64,000 bases of DNA from Saccharomonospora marina XMU15 (GTDB lineage: Bacteria > Actinomycetota > Actinomycetes > Mycobacteriales > Pseudonocardiaceae). The position numbers were made by a program, and so were the translations under genes. A model generated the notes under the pieces. It searched no databases and was not told the DNA's origin. It was given only the letters and a program-made list of their open reading frames with translations. Shown here one piece after another: positions 55,100 to 63,125 of this stretch (position 1 is its first letter; each line of letters starts with the position of its first letter). The stretch is taken from assembly GCF_000244955.1 (NCBI RefSeq), contig NZ_CM001439.1, forward strand, positions 5,079,234 through 5,143,233, in the 5' to 3' direction.

Positions 55100-56200
55100 A
55101 TGAACCGGCCGATGCGAACCAGGCGGCAGGCGACTCTCGCGTCGCTCGCCGCCGAACTGGGCGTGTCCAGGACAACGGTGTCGAACGCCTACAACCGGCC
55201 GGACCAACTGTCACCCGAGTTGCGCCGCCGCGTGCTCGAAACGGCCCGCCGGCTCGGCTACCCCGGCCCCGACCCGGTCGCACGCTCACTGCGTACCCGC
55301 AAGGCGGGTGCCGTGGGGTTGCTGCTCACCGAGAATCTCTCCTACGCCTTCCGCGACCCCGCGGCCGTCGGAGTACTGGAAGGGCTCGCGCTCGCCTGCG
55401 AGGACGCGGGCGTCGGCCTGCACCTCGTGCCCGCGAGCCCGGGCCGCGAGGACGTCGCCGCGGTACACCGCGCGGGAGTGGACGGGTTCGTCGTCTACTC
55501 GGTGCCTGACGACGACCCCCACCTCGCCGCGGTGCTTTCCCGACCGGTACCGACGGTCATCGTCGACCAGCCGCAGGTCGAAGGCGTCGATCGGGTGGGC
55601 CCCGACGACGAGGCGGCAACGGTCGACCTCGCCAACCACCTCGTCAACCTCGGCCACCGCCAGGTCGGTGTGCTCTGCATGCGGCTCGCCCGTGACCGCA
55701 ACGACGGCTTCGCCCCGCTGCGGCGGCAACACGAGGCCCACTACCACGTGCAACGGACCCGGCTGGCCGCGCTCGCGAAGACCTTCGAGAAGGCGGGCGT
55801 GGACTGGGCGAGCGTTCCCGTGGTGGAGCGATTCGAGCACAGCGTCGACGAGGGCGCTTCGGCGGCACGGCAACTGCTCGACGCGCACCCCGGCGTGACC
55901 GCGCTCGTCTGCACCTCCGACATCCTGGCGCTCGGCGCCATAGCCGAGGTGAGGCGGCGCGGGTTGCGGGTGCCCGCCGACCTGACCGTCACCGGCTTCG
56001 ACGGCATCGCCGAGGCCACCCGCGCCGGGCTCACCACGGTGCACCAACCGGTGCTCGAGAAGGGCAGAGCGGCAGGCAAGCTACTGCTCAGCGCGGGTGA
56101 CCGGGTGTCGCCCAAGGTCATCACGCTGCCGACGGAGCTGCGTATCGGCACGACGTCCGCGCCACCACGCACCGCCGAGGAACGCTGGTTCGGCCCGTGA
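55100..56200 (+). CDS. LacI-family transcriptional regulator
   Basis: A 366-aa regulator with helix-turn-helix TLASLAAELGVSRTTVSNAY and a sensor domain (GAVGLLLTENLSYAFRDPAA, LTVTGFDGIAEATRAGLTTV). ATG 55100 was chosen because the palindrome 55082-55094 precedes it; ATG 55112 or an upstream ATG at 55061 are alternatives. No sugar gene lies next to it; the flanking genes are the zinc importer and carbonic anhydrase, so its targets may be elsewhere. Confidence 0.88.
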   Translation: MNRPMRTRRQATLASLAAELGVSRTTVSNAYNRPDQLSPELRRRVLETARRLGYPGPDPVARSLRTRKAGAVGLLLTENLSYAFRDPAAVGVLEGLALACEDAGVGLHLVPASPGREDVAAVHRAGVDGFVVYSVPDDDPHLAAVLSRPVPTVIVDQPQVEGVDRVGPDDEAATVDLANHLVNLGHRQVGVLCMRLARDRNDGFAPLRRQHEAHYHVQRTRLAALAKTFEKAGVDWASVPVVERFEHSVDEGASAARQLLDAHPGVTALVCTSDILALGAIAEVRRRGLRVPADLTVTGFDGIAEATRAGLTTVHQPVLEKGRAAGKLLLSAGDRVSPKVITLPTELRIGTTSAPPRTAEERWFGP

Positions 56201-56267
56201 GAAAGCCCACGTGACATCCGCCCGACGACCTTGTGAAACATTGACCACTACCGCTGGAATGGGTGAC

Positions 56268-56759
56268 ATGAGCTCGATCGACCTGCTGCTGAAGCGCAAC
56301 CAAGAACTCGGTAACGCGGTGCCCGGCGACCGCTCCTCGCCCCAGCCCTCGCTGCACGTGGCGATCCTGACGTGCATGGACGCGCGCATCCGGGTCTTCG
56401 AACTGTTCGGGCTGCTGCAGGGCGAGGCGCACGTTCTGCGCAACGCGGGTGGCGTGGTCACCGACGACATGATCCGCTCGCTCGCGTTGAGCCAGCACAA
56501 GCTGGGCACCCGCGAGATCATGATCGTGCAGCACACGAACTGCGGACTCAACGATGTCACCGAGGACGGCTTCAAGGACGAACTCGAAGACTACAGCGGT
56601 ATACGCCCGCCGTGGTCGGTGGAGGCGTTCCGCGACATCAAGGCCAACATCAGGCAGTCGATCGAGCGCATCCGGCGCAGCCCCTTCCTGCTACACACCG
56701 AGACCGTGCGCGGCTTCGTCTACGACGTGCAAGCCGGAGAGCTTACCGAGGTGCAATAG
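56268..56759 (+). CDS. Beta-carbonic anhydrase
   Basis: A 163-aa zinc enzyme interconverting CO2 and bicarbonate. Zinc ligands C36, H89 and C92 and the D38/R40 dyad are present (TCMDARIRVFEL, VQHTNCG). It closely resembles M. tuberculosis Rv1284 from memory, including GEAHVLRNAGGVVTDDMIRS. ATG 56268 or 56259 are both possible. Its 3' end overlaps the convergent LLM gene by 17 nt. Confidence 0.92.
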   Translation: MSSIDLLLKRNQELGNAVPGDRSSPQPSLHVAILTCMDARIRVFELFGLLQGEAHVLRNAGGVVTDDMIRSLALSQHKLGTREIMIVQHTNCGLNDVTEDGFKDELEDYSGIRPPWSVEAFRDIKANIRQSIERIRRSPFLLHTETVRGFVYDVQAGELTEVQ

Positions 56760-57906
56760 CTCGGCCGGATCGCCGGTCCCGGCGCAGCGTATGGGCGATC
56801 CGTCGGACCGCCCATACGCTGTGGGCGGCATCGTGGTTCGACAGATAGAACGACAACGGGCCGATCACGACATGGCGTAGTCCGGCCTCGCGCAGTTCGC
56901 GCAGGCGCAGGCATACCTGCTCGACGGTGCCGACGATGACCCCGGATTCGACGACCTCGGGCGGCACATCCGCGATCGCCGCGTCGAGCGTGGCGCGGTC
57001 GTAGGCACCGGGCAGGATGTCGACGATCCCACGGAAGTGCGGTCCGAACGGGTGTCGCGCGCCGACCTCCTGCCAACGCCTCGCAGGAAACAACAGCGCC
57101 CAGTACCGCAACAACCTGCTTTCCAGCATCGCACGGGCACGTTTTCGGGTCGGCGCCACGGCGACAAAGGCGAGCAGCGCGGGAGTGATGGACTCGGGAT
57201 CACGACCCGCGCCTTCCGCCGCGGTCCTGACGGCTGCCAGTGCCCTGGCGTAGCGCTCAGGTGTGCCGAGCACGCCCGACTCGGGCAGCCAGCCGTCACC
57301 GTAGCGCCCGGTCAGGTCGAGCATGCGCGGACCGTGTGCCGCGACCCAGAGCCGCGGCGTCCGACCCGCCGGGGGCCGCAGATCCATGACGGCGCGCTCC
57401 AGCCGGAAGTGCGATCCCTCGAAGTCGATCGGGCCACGCGAGGTGAAGCACAGCCGGATGATCCGCAACGCCTCTTCCAGCCGGTCGACCGGCCGATGCA
57501 TGTCGAGCCCGTAGGGCTCGATGTTCAGCCTCTCGCCGCAGCCAAGGCCCAGAATCGGAGCACGCTTGGTCAGGTGCGCCAGGGTGACCGCGGCCTGCGC
57601 GATCACCACGGGGTGGCGGCGGTACGGTTCGGTGACTCCGACACCCAGCCGTAGCCGCCCCGCCCTGCCCGCGAGAGAGCCGAGCAACGTCTGGTAGTCG
57701 AACAACTCATGCGGACTCGACAGCCGACCCGCCGCCCAGGTGAACCGCCGGTCCCACAACTCGGTGGGATAGAACTCCTGCAGGTGGTCCTCCACGAACA
57801 GCGAATCCAACCCTGACAGCCGCGCCATCGCCGTGAGCAGCCGTAACCCGGCCACCGGCGGGCTGGGCGGCACGTACACCCCGGACGTCATCGCCGTGCT
57901 CGTCAT
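56743..57906 (-). CDS. LLM-class F420-dependent oxidoreductase
   Basis: A 387-aa luciferase-like monooxygenase-family protein: GLDSLFVEDHLQEFYPTELW, LGVGVTEPYRRHPVVIAQAA, ILGLGCGERLNIEPYGL and GDGWLPESG, the pattern of mycobacterial F420-dependent enzymes. AGGAGGAACGAG precedes the ATG at 57906. The substrate is unknown. A perfect 13-bp hairpin (56785-56821) lies inside its C-terminal coding region and may serve as the terminator of the convergent carbonic anhydrase gene. Confidence 0.87.
   Translation of the reverse strand: MTSTAMTSGVYVPPSPPVAGLRLLTAMARLSGLDSLFVEDHLQEFYPTELWDRRFTWAAGRLSSPHELFDYQTLLGSLAGRAGRLRLGVGVTEPYRRHPVVIAQAAVTLAHLTKRAPILGLGCGERLNIEPYGLDMHRPVDRLEEALRIIRLCFTSRGPIDFEGSHFRLERAVMDLRPPAGRTPRLWVAAHGPRMLDLTGRYGDGWLPESGVLGTPERYARALAAVRTAAEGAGRDPESITPALLAFVAVAPTRKRARAMLESRLLRYWALLFPARRWQEVGARHPFGPHFRGIVDILPGAYDRATLDAAIADVPPEVVESGVIVGTVEQVCLRLRELREAGLRHVVIGPLSFYLSNHDAAHSVWAVRRIAHTLRRDRRSGRAIAPR
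56785..56821. terminator. Hairpin inside the LLM gene, possible terminator of the convergent gene
   Basis: CAGCGTATGGGCG at 56785-56797 pairs perfectly with 56809-56821 across 11 nt. It lies 26 nt past the carbonic anhydrase stop but within the last 30 codons of the opposite gene. No T-run follows. Confidence 0.4.
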
Positions 57907-58041
57907 CTCGTTCCTCCTGCGTAACGGCAAGGTTCACCAACCGGCGAAGCGAACCGCCACGGCACAACGTCACCCGCGCTCGCCTACTTTCGTCCCTTGT
58001 TCGGCGCGATGCGATGAGTTCTTCGCCTCGGTCGTGTCAGT

Positions 58042-58076
58042 ACCGGTGAAAGACACCGGTGAAAGACCCGGTGAAG
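58042..58076. repeat. 13-bp tandem repeat (ACCGGTGAAAGAC)
   Basis: Two perfect copies at 58042-58054 and 58055-58067 and a third slightly shortened copy ending near 58076, upstream of the PNPOx-like gene, in the region between it and the divergent LLM gene. Confidence 0.75.
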
Positions 58077-58103
58077 CCGTCGGCGGAGGCGAAAGGGGTG
58101 CCG

Positions 58104-58616
58104 GTGACGAACCAGCCGCATGCAGAACACGTCCCGGAGTTCAGCGAGCCGGGCAGCACTGCCGTCTCCTGGGCGCGGGTCGAGCGGGTGTTGCGCGACT
58201 CGGAGATGTTCTGGCTTTCCACTGTCCGCGGCGACGGTCGCCCACACGTGGCGCCGTTGCCGGCGATGTGGCTGGACGGCAGGCTGCACTTCTGCACCGG
58301 GGCACACGAGCAGAAGGCCCGCAACCTGGAGTCGAATCCGCGCTGCGTGCTCACCACGGGTTCGAACTCCTTCCGCGAAGGGCTTGACGTGATCGTCGAG
58401 GGCACGGCGGCGCAGGTGGGTGACGAGGCGGTGCTGACCCGGCTTGCCCGGATGTGGCGGGACAAGCTCGACTGGCCGTTCGAGGTGGCCGACGGCCGGT
58501 TTCGCGATCCCGGCAGCGACGACCACCGGGCACCCGTGTTCGGCGTGACACCCGCCAAGGTGCTGGCGTTCTCCAAGAACCCCTACAGCCAGACCCGCTA
58601 CACCTTCGGCGAGTGA
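58104..58616 (+). CDS. Pyridoxamine 5'-phosphate oxidase-family protein
   Basis: A 170-aa split-beta-barrel flavin or F420-binding protein (FWLSTVRGDGRPHVAPLPAM, LHFCTGAHEQKARNLESNPR, VEGTAAQVGD). The best start is GTG 58104 (MTNQPHAEH) after GAAAGGGG; an upstream GTG at 58059 is inside the tandem repeat region. Family members reduce or oxidise small molecules with F420 or FMN. It is divergent from the LLM oxidoreductase, another F420-type protein. Confidence 0.85.
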   Translation: MTNQPHAEHVPEFSEPGSTAVSWARVERVLRDSEMFWLSTVRGDGRPHVAPLPAMWLDGRLHFCTGAHEQKARNLESNPRCVLTTGSNSFREGLDVIVEGTAAQVGDEAVLTRLARMWRDKLDWPFEVADGRFRDPGSDDHRAPVFGVTPAKVLAFSKNPYSQTRYTFGE

Positions 58617-58650
58617 GGGGGTGATCGCGGGTCTGGTTGAATCGGCGCCG

Positions 58651-59526
58651 ATGTCTATCGATGCGGACTGCCTGCTCGACTGGTTCGACGAGAGCGCTCG
58701 CGACCTGCCGTGGCGCGACGCCGACTGCTCACCGTGGGGCGTACTCGTCAGCGAGATCATGCTCCAGCAAACGCCGGTCGCCCGAGTGCTGCCGGTGTGG
58801 CAGGAGTGGCTGGACCGCTGGCCACGGCCGTCGGCACTTGCCGGGGAAAGTCAGGGCGAGGTGCTGCGCGCGTGGGGCAAGCTCGGTTACCCCAGGCGCG
58901 CGCTGCGACTGCACGCCGCCGCCTGCGTGATCGCCTCCGAGCATCACGACCGGGTTCCCGACGATGTCGAGGCCCTGCTCGCGCTGCCGGGCATCGGGGC
59001 CTACACAGCGCGCGCTGTCGCGGCATTCGCCTACGGCAAGCGCGCCCCGGTGGTGGACACCAACGTACGCAGGGTCGTCGCAAGGGCCGTGCACGGCGCA
59101 GGCGACGCCGGACCCGCATCGATCAGCCGCGACCTCGCCGACGTGGAAGCGCTGCTCCCTGCCGATGAGCCAAGGGCGGCACGGTTCTCCGCCGCGCTGA
59201 TGGAACTGGGCGCTCTGATCTGTGTGGCCCGCTCGCCGAAATGCACGGGCTGCCCGCTGGTGTCCGGCTGCGCGTGGCAGCGCGCGGGCAGGCCCGAGTA
59301 CACCGGTCCCGCCAAACCCGTGCAGAAGTACGGCGGCACCGATCGGCACGTTCGCGGCCTGCTGCTCGACGTGCTCAGGAACACCACCGAGCCGGTGGAG
59401 AAGGCCAGGCTGGACGTTGTTTGGTCGAAACCGGGCCAGCGGGATCGCTGCCTCGACTCGCTGCTAGTGGACGGGCTCGTCGAGCAGACCCCGGACGGTC
59501 GGTTCGGCCTTCCTGGAGAGCACTGA
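58651..59526 (+). CDS. mutY: A/G-specific adenine glycosylase MutY
   Basis: A 291-aa base-excision repair enzyme removing adenine opposite 8-oxoguanine. Helix-hairpin-helix LPGIGAYTARAVAAFAYG with catalytic D136, catalytic E35 in VSEIMLQQTP, and a 4Fe-4S cluster C-x6-C-x2-C-x5-C in CVARSPKCTGCPLVSGC. Like other actinobacterial MutY it has a short C-terminal region (DRHVRGLLLDVL, VDGLVEQTPDGRFGLPGEH) in place of the E. coli C-terminal domain. ATG 58651 was chosen; GTG 58621 would add ten residues. Confidence 0.95.
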   Translation: MSIDADCLLDWFDESARDLPWRDADCSPWGVLVSEIMLQQTPVARVLPVWQEWLDRWPRPSALAGESQGEVLRAWGKLGYPRRALRLHAAACVIASEHHDRVPDDVEALLALPGIGAYTARAVAAFAYGKRAPVVDTNVRRVVARAVHGAGDAGPASISRDLADVEALLPADEPRAARFSAALMELGALICVARSPKCTGCPLVSGCAWQRAGRPEYTGPAKPVQKYGGTDRHVRGLLLDVLRNTTEPVEKARLDVVWSKPGQRDRCLDSLLVDGLVEQTPDGRFGLPGEH

Positions 59527-59543
59527 ACAGGCCCTGGCGCGGA

Positions 59544-60311
59544 TCAGCGGCCGAGCACCTCGGACAGGAACGCCTCGACGGCACCTCGAAACTCCTGTGG
59601 CGCGTCGTCGTGGACGACGTGGCCCGCCCCCTCGATGACCACGTGCCTGCCGCCTCCGGGTGCCGACTCGGCGAGCCGCGCCTGCTGACCGGGTGGCATG
59701 GCGGTGTCGGCTGCCTCGACGACGAGCAGCGGGCACTTCACTCCTGCCACGTACGACCAGTACTCGCGCCGACCCCACTCGCCCGCGATCTGGTAGAGGT
59801 CCTCCAGGTCCGCCAGCAGGTGGTAGCCGTCGGACTCCTCCCGCACGCACTCGATGAAGTAGTCGCCCGTGCTGCCGAAGAAGTCACGGACGTGTGCCAG
59901 CGACCGGAACGGCACCGGCCACGAGTCGAAGTAGTCACGCCAGACGTCCACCGTGCGGCCCCGCTGGTCGGGCGCCATGTCCTCGACGACGACGGCACGC
60001 ACCAGCTGCGGGAACCTGGCGGCCAGCACCCACGCGTGCAGCCCACCCATCGAGTGCCCCAGCACGACCGCGGGCCCCTCGTCGAGCTCGGTGATCAACT
60101 CGGCGACGTCGTCGACGAACTCCTCGGTGCGCCAGTCGCCACGACGGCGGGACCGCCCGTGGCCCCGGGCGTCCAGGCCGACCACGTGCCCGTAGTCGAT
60201 GAGCCACCGCGAAACCCGCCACCAGGTGGTGGCCCTGCCCATCAATCCGTGCAACAGCACGATCGGCGTACCCTCGCCGCCGAAGTCAACGACGTCCTCA
60301 CGTGCTCGCAT
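59544..60311 (-). CDS. Alpha/beta-hydrolase
   Basis: A 255-aa alpha/beta-hydrolase with oxyanion VLLHGLMGRATTWW, GLDARGHGRSRR, nucleophile elbow GHSMGG (Ser87) and a C-terminal catalytic His in EGAGHVVHDD. It lies between mutY and mhuD, the place of Rv3591c in M. tuberculosis, and resembles that protein's role as a generic esterase or lipase. The substrate is unknown. Confidence 0.9.
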   Translation of the reverse strand: MRAREDVVDFGGEGTPIVLLHGLMGRATTWWRVSRWLIDYGHVVGLDARGHGRSRRRGDWRTEEFVDDVAELITELDEGPAVVLGHSMGGLHAWVLAARFPQLVRAVVVEDMAPDQRGRTVDVWRDYFDSWPVPFRSLAHVRDFFGSTGDYFIECVREESDGYHLLADLEDLYQIAGEWGRREYWSYVAGVKCPLLVVEAADTAMPPGQQARLAESAPGGGRHVVIEGAGHVVHDDAPQEFRGAVEAFLSEVLGR

Positions 60312-60312
60312 C

Positions 60313-60318
60313 TAGGCT
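60313..60318 (+). promoter_or_regulatory. Putative -10 element of leaderless M1 peptidase transcript
   Basis: TAGGCT lies 8 nt before the ATG at 60327 without a ribosome site. The same hexamer lies 6 nt before the mhuD ATG. Confidence 0.45.
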
Positions 60319-60326
60319 TCCCGTTC

Positions 60327-61748
60327 ATGCCCTACCGCCGCGTGCGGGCCGCTGTGCTCTGCGGTCTCATCAGCACCCTAGCCGCCTGCACAGCGCCGGA
60401 ATCGGCCGATCCCGGCCAACCGGGGGGTGAAGCCGAAGCCGGCGCGGCGGGGATCGGCGACCCGTACTACCCCAACGCCGGAAACGGCGGCTACGACGCC
60501 ACCGGCTACCTGGTGTCCGTCCGCTACGACCCCAGCAGCGGAAGGCTGCGGGGCGACACCACGGTGACCGCCGAGGCGACCCACGACCTCGACCGGTTCA
60601 ACCTGGACCTGCGGGGCTTCACCGTGTCTTCGGTGGAGGTGGACGGCGAACCGGCACGCTTCTCGCGTGAGGACGACTTCGAACTCGTCGTCACGCCTGC
60701 CCGGCCGCTGCCAAAGGGCTCGACGTTCAGCACGAGGGTGCGCTACACGGGCAAGCCACAGGGCTCTGCGGACGCCCAGTTGGGGGGCGACGGCTGGCAA
60801 CGCAGCCCGAGTGGAGGGGCTTTCGTGCTGGGTGAACCGCGGTCGGCCTCCTACTGGTACCCGGTGAACGAGCACCCGCGCGACAAAGCGACCTTCGAGC
60901 TGAGGGCGAGCGTGCCGAAGGGCTGGTCGGCGGTCTCCATCGGCCGTCGCGGCGAGGAGTCGACGAAGGACGGCTGGACCACGACGACCTGGAAGGAGCC
61001 GGACCCGGTGGCCAGCTACCTGACCACCATCGTCATCGACCGGTTCAGTTTCCAGCGCGGCGAACTCGAGGACGGCACCCCGGTGCTGAACGCGTTCGCA
61101 CCCGGCTCCGATGCCATGCGCGACGAGGCGGCCCGCGTGGCGGAGATCGTGGAGTTCCTCGCGGGCCGCTTCGGGGAGTACCCGGCCACCACGGCGGGCG
61201 GGATCTATCTCGGCACGGACATCGGCTACTCGCTGGAAACCCAGGGCAGACCGACCTACACCCGTTCGGCAGACCTGGACACCGTGGTGCACGAGATCGC
61301 GCACCAGTGGTACGGCAACTCGGTCTCGGTGCGGTCCTGGGCCGACATCTGTCTCAACGAGTGCTTCGCCAGCTACTCGCAATGGTTGTGGGCCGAGCAC
61401 AAGGAAGGCGACGACCTCGACGCGCGCTACCGCAGGGCGGTGGAACAGCTGCGTGACGACGCCGCGTTCTGGGCCCCTCGGCTGTACGACATGGGAGCCG
61501 GACACGAGTTCGAGGGGGTCTACGACAAGGGCATCCTCGCGATACACGCGCTGCGGCAACGGATCGGCGACAGCGCCTTCGACCGGGTGCTGCGGGAGTG
61601 GCCCGCGAAGCACCGCGAAGGTAACGCCAGCTGGCCGCAGTTCGAGGAATACGTACAGCGCAGCACCGGGCAGGATCTGCGCGGCTTCTTCGACGCGTGG
61701 TTTCGAAGCACCAAGCGCCCACCGCAGCCCCACCTCTACCCCTCCTGA
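60327..61748 (+). CDS. M1-family zinc metallopeptidase lipoprotein
   Basis: A 473-aa secreted lipoprotein (STLAACTAP, Cys21). An N-terminal beta domain (LVSVRYDPSSGRLRGDTTVT) precedes the gluzincin catalytic domain: zinc site HEIAHQWYG (His322, His326) and third ligand Glu345 in LNECFASYSQWLW, with 18 residues between. The usual GAMEN exopeptidase motif is replaced by SLETQGRPTY, seen in this subgroup of secreted M1 proteins. Likely trims peptides at the cell surface. Confidence 0.9.
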   Translation: MPYRRVRAAVLCGLISTLAACTAPESADPGQPGGEAEAGAAGIGDPYYPNAGNGGYDATGYLVSVRYDPSSGRLRGDTTVTAEATHDLDRFNLDLRGFTVSSVEVDGEPARFSREDDFELVVTPARPLPKGSTFSTRVRYTGKPQGSADAQLGGDGWQRSPSGGAFVLGEPRSASYWYPVNEHPRDKATFELRASVPKGWSAVSIGRRGEESTKDGWTTTTWKEPDPVASYLTTIVIDRFSFQRGELEDGTPVLNAFAPGSDAMRDEAARVAEIVEFLAGRFGEYPATTAGGIYLGTDIGYSLETQGRPTYTRSADLDTVVHEIAHQWYGNSVSVRSWADICLNECFASYSQWLWAEHKEGDDLDARYRRAVEQLRDDAAFWAPRLYDMGAGHEFEGVYDKGILAIHALRQRIGDSAFDRVLREWPAKHREGNASWPQFEEYVQRSTGQDLRGFFDAWFRSTKRPPQPHLYPS

Positions 61749-61790
61749 CCGCGAGTCCCCCGCTCCCACCCGCGAGTTCTGCGCTCCCAC
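61747..61790. repeat. Dispersed tandem element, copy 2
   Basis: About two units, in opposite orientation to 35206-35268, sharing CGCAGAACTCGCGGG and GAGCGGGGGACTCGCGG when read on the minus strand. Lies directly after the M1 peptidase gene. Confidence 0.65.
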
Positions 61791-61829
61791 GTCCGGCACA
61801 GCGCCCCGACACCCGACGGCCAAGGGTCC

Positions 61830-61835
61830 TAGGCT
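61830..61835 (+). promoter_or_regulatory. Putative -10 element of leaderless mhuD transcript
   Basis: TAGGCT 6 nt before the mhuD ATG; CCGACA at 61806-61811 (18-bp spacing) could be a -35. No ribosome site precedes the ATG. Confidence 0.5.
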
Positions 61836-61841
61836 TGCCCC

Positions 61842-62153
61842 ATGGCTGTTGTGAAGATCAATGCGATTGAGGTGCCCGAGGGCGCGGGCCCCGAACTGGA
61901 GAAGCGGTTCGCCGCACGGTTGCACGCGGTGGACTCCCAACCCGGGTTCCTCGGTTTCGAGCTGCTGCGACCCGTCTCCGGCGAGAACCGGTACTTCGTC
62001 TACACGAAGTGGGAAACCGAGGAACACTTCCAGGCGTGGGCACAGGGCCCGGCGCGGGAAGCGCATTCCGGCGAACGCGGCAAGCCGGTGGCCAGCGGGG
62101 CGAGCCTGCTGGAATTCGAGGTCGTGCAAAGCTCCAAGCCCGCGGCTGAGTGA
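61842..62153 (+). CDS. mhuD: Heme-degrading monooxygenase MhuD
   Basis: A 103-aa dimeric antibiotic-biosynthesis-monooxygenase fold protein. It closely matches mycobacterial MhuD (Rv3592): MAVVKINAIEV, LEKRFAARLHAV, GFLGFELLRPV. The three residues needed by MhuD, Asn7, Trp66 and His75 (heme ligand), are all kept. It frees iron from heme. Its stop overlaps the sirtuin start (GTGA). Confidence 0.9.
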   Translation: MAVVKINAIEVPEGAGPELEKRFAARLHAVDSQPGFLGFELLRPVSGENRYFVYTKWETEEHFQAWAQGPAREAHSGERGKPVASGASLLEFEVVQSSKPAAE

Positions 62154-62968
62154 AAGCAGAGCTCGACCGCGCCGCGGAGCTGATCTCCTCGGCGAGTGCG
62201 TTGCTGGTATGCGCGGGCGCGGGAATGGGGGTTGACTCCGGTCTTCCGGACTTCGGCGGCGACGAGGGCTTCTGGCGCGCCTACCCGCCGTACGCCCGGC
62301 TCGGGCTGAGCTTCGCCGAGCTGGCCGACCCCGAACACTTCGTCACCGACCCCGAGCTGGCCTGGGGCTTCTACGGCCACCGCCTCTCGCTGTATCGCGA
62401 GACCACCCCGCACGAAGGGTTCCAGCTGCTGCGGAAGTGGGGCGAGGCCAAGCCCGGCGGGGTGCGAGTGTTCACCTCGAACGTGGACGGCCAGTTCCAG
62501 CGCGCCGGATTCGCCGGCGTCACCGAGGTGCACGGCTCGATCCACCACCTGCAGTGCCTTGCTTGCTGCTGCGACGACGTCTGGCCCGCCGACGGCGTCG
62601 AGGTGGACGTCGATCCGGAAACGATGCGGGCACGACCACCGCTGCCGTGCTGTCCTCACTGCGGTGCGCCTGCCCGACCGAACATCCTGATGTTCGGTGA
62701 CATGGACTGGATACCGCACCGCACCCAACGGCAACTCGACGCACTGCGGGCATGGCGGCGTGCCAACACCGATGTCGCGGTAGTCGAACTGGGTGCGGGA
62801 TTGGCGGTGCCGACCGTGCGGCGGCAGGCCGAACTGGCGAGCGCGGCCAACGGTGCGCTGGTCCGGATCAACCCGCGCGAGCCGCAGGTGCGGCACGGCA
62901 GGGGCGTGTCGGTGCGGTGCGGGGCGCTCGAGGCACTGCGCGCCATCGCCTCACGACTGAGCCACTGA
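62150..62968 (+). CDS. Sir2-family NAD-dependent deacylase
   Basis: A 272-aa sirtuin: NAD-binding GAGMGVDSGLPDFGG, catalytic pair TSNVDGQFQ and HGSIHHLQC, zinc-binding Cys in CLACC and CCPHCG, and a C-terminal Rossmann part. It removes acyl groups from lysines using NAD. GTG start overlapping the mhuD stop. Its stop codon lies inside the first unit of a 10-bp tandem repeat. Confidence 0.88.
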   Translation: MKAELDRAAELISSASALLVCAGAGMGVDSGLPDFGGDEGFWRAYPPYARLGLSFAELADPEHFVTDPELAWGFYGHRLSLYRETTPHEGFQLLRKWGEAKPGGVRVFTSNVDGQFQRAGFAGVTEVHGSIHHLQCLACCCDDVWPADGVEVDVDPETMRARPPLPCCPHCGAPARPNILMFGDMDWIPHRTQRQLDALRAWRRANTDVAVVELGAGLAVPTVRRQAELASAANGALVRINPREPQVRHGRGVSVRCGALEALRAIASRLSH

Positions 62969-63020
62969 GTGCCACTGAGTGCCACTGAGTGCCACTGAGT
63001 GCCACTGAGTGCCACTGAGC
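62961..63020. repeat. Six tandem copies of GCCACTGAGT
   Basis: Five identical 10-bp units (62961-63010) and a sixth differing in the last base (63011-63020). The first unit carries the last codons and TGA stop of the sirtuin gene, so copy-number changes downstream do not alter the protein. Confidence 0.95.
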
Positions 63021-63074
63021 CACTAGCTACTAAGCCACTGAGCCGACAGAGCCCGCTGACAAGCCGAACGCAAG

Positions 63075-63111
63075 AAGGCGCCCCCACGGCGGACTGCCGT
63101 GAGGGCGCCTT
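63075..63111. terminator. Terminator of clpC
   Basis: A 16-bp stem with one mismatch (63075-63090 and 63096-63111) and a GGACT loop, 14 nt beyond the clpC stop on the minus strand. Confidence 0.75.
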
Positions 63112-63125
63112 CGTTTCGCGTTCGA

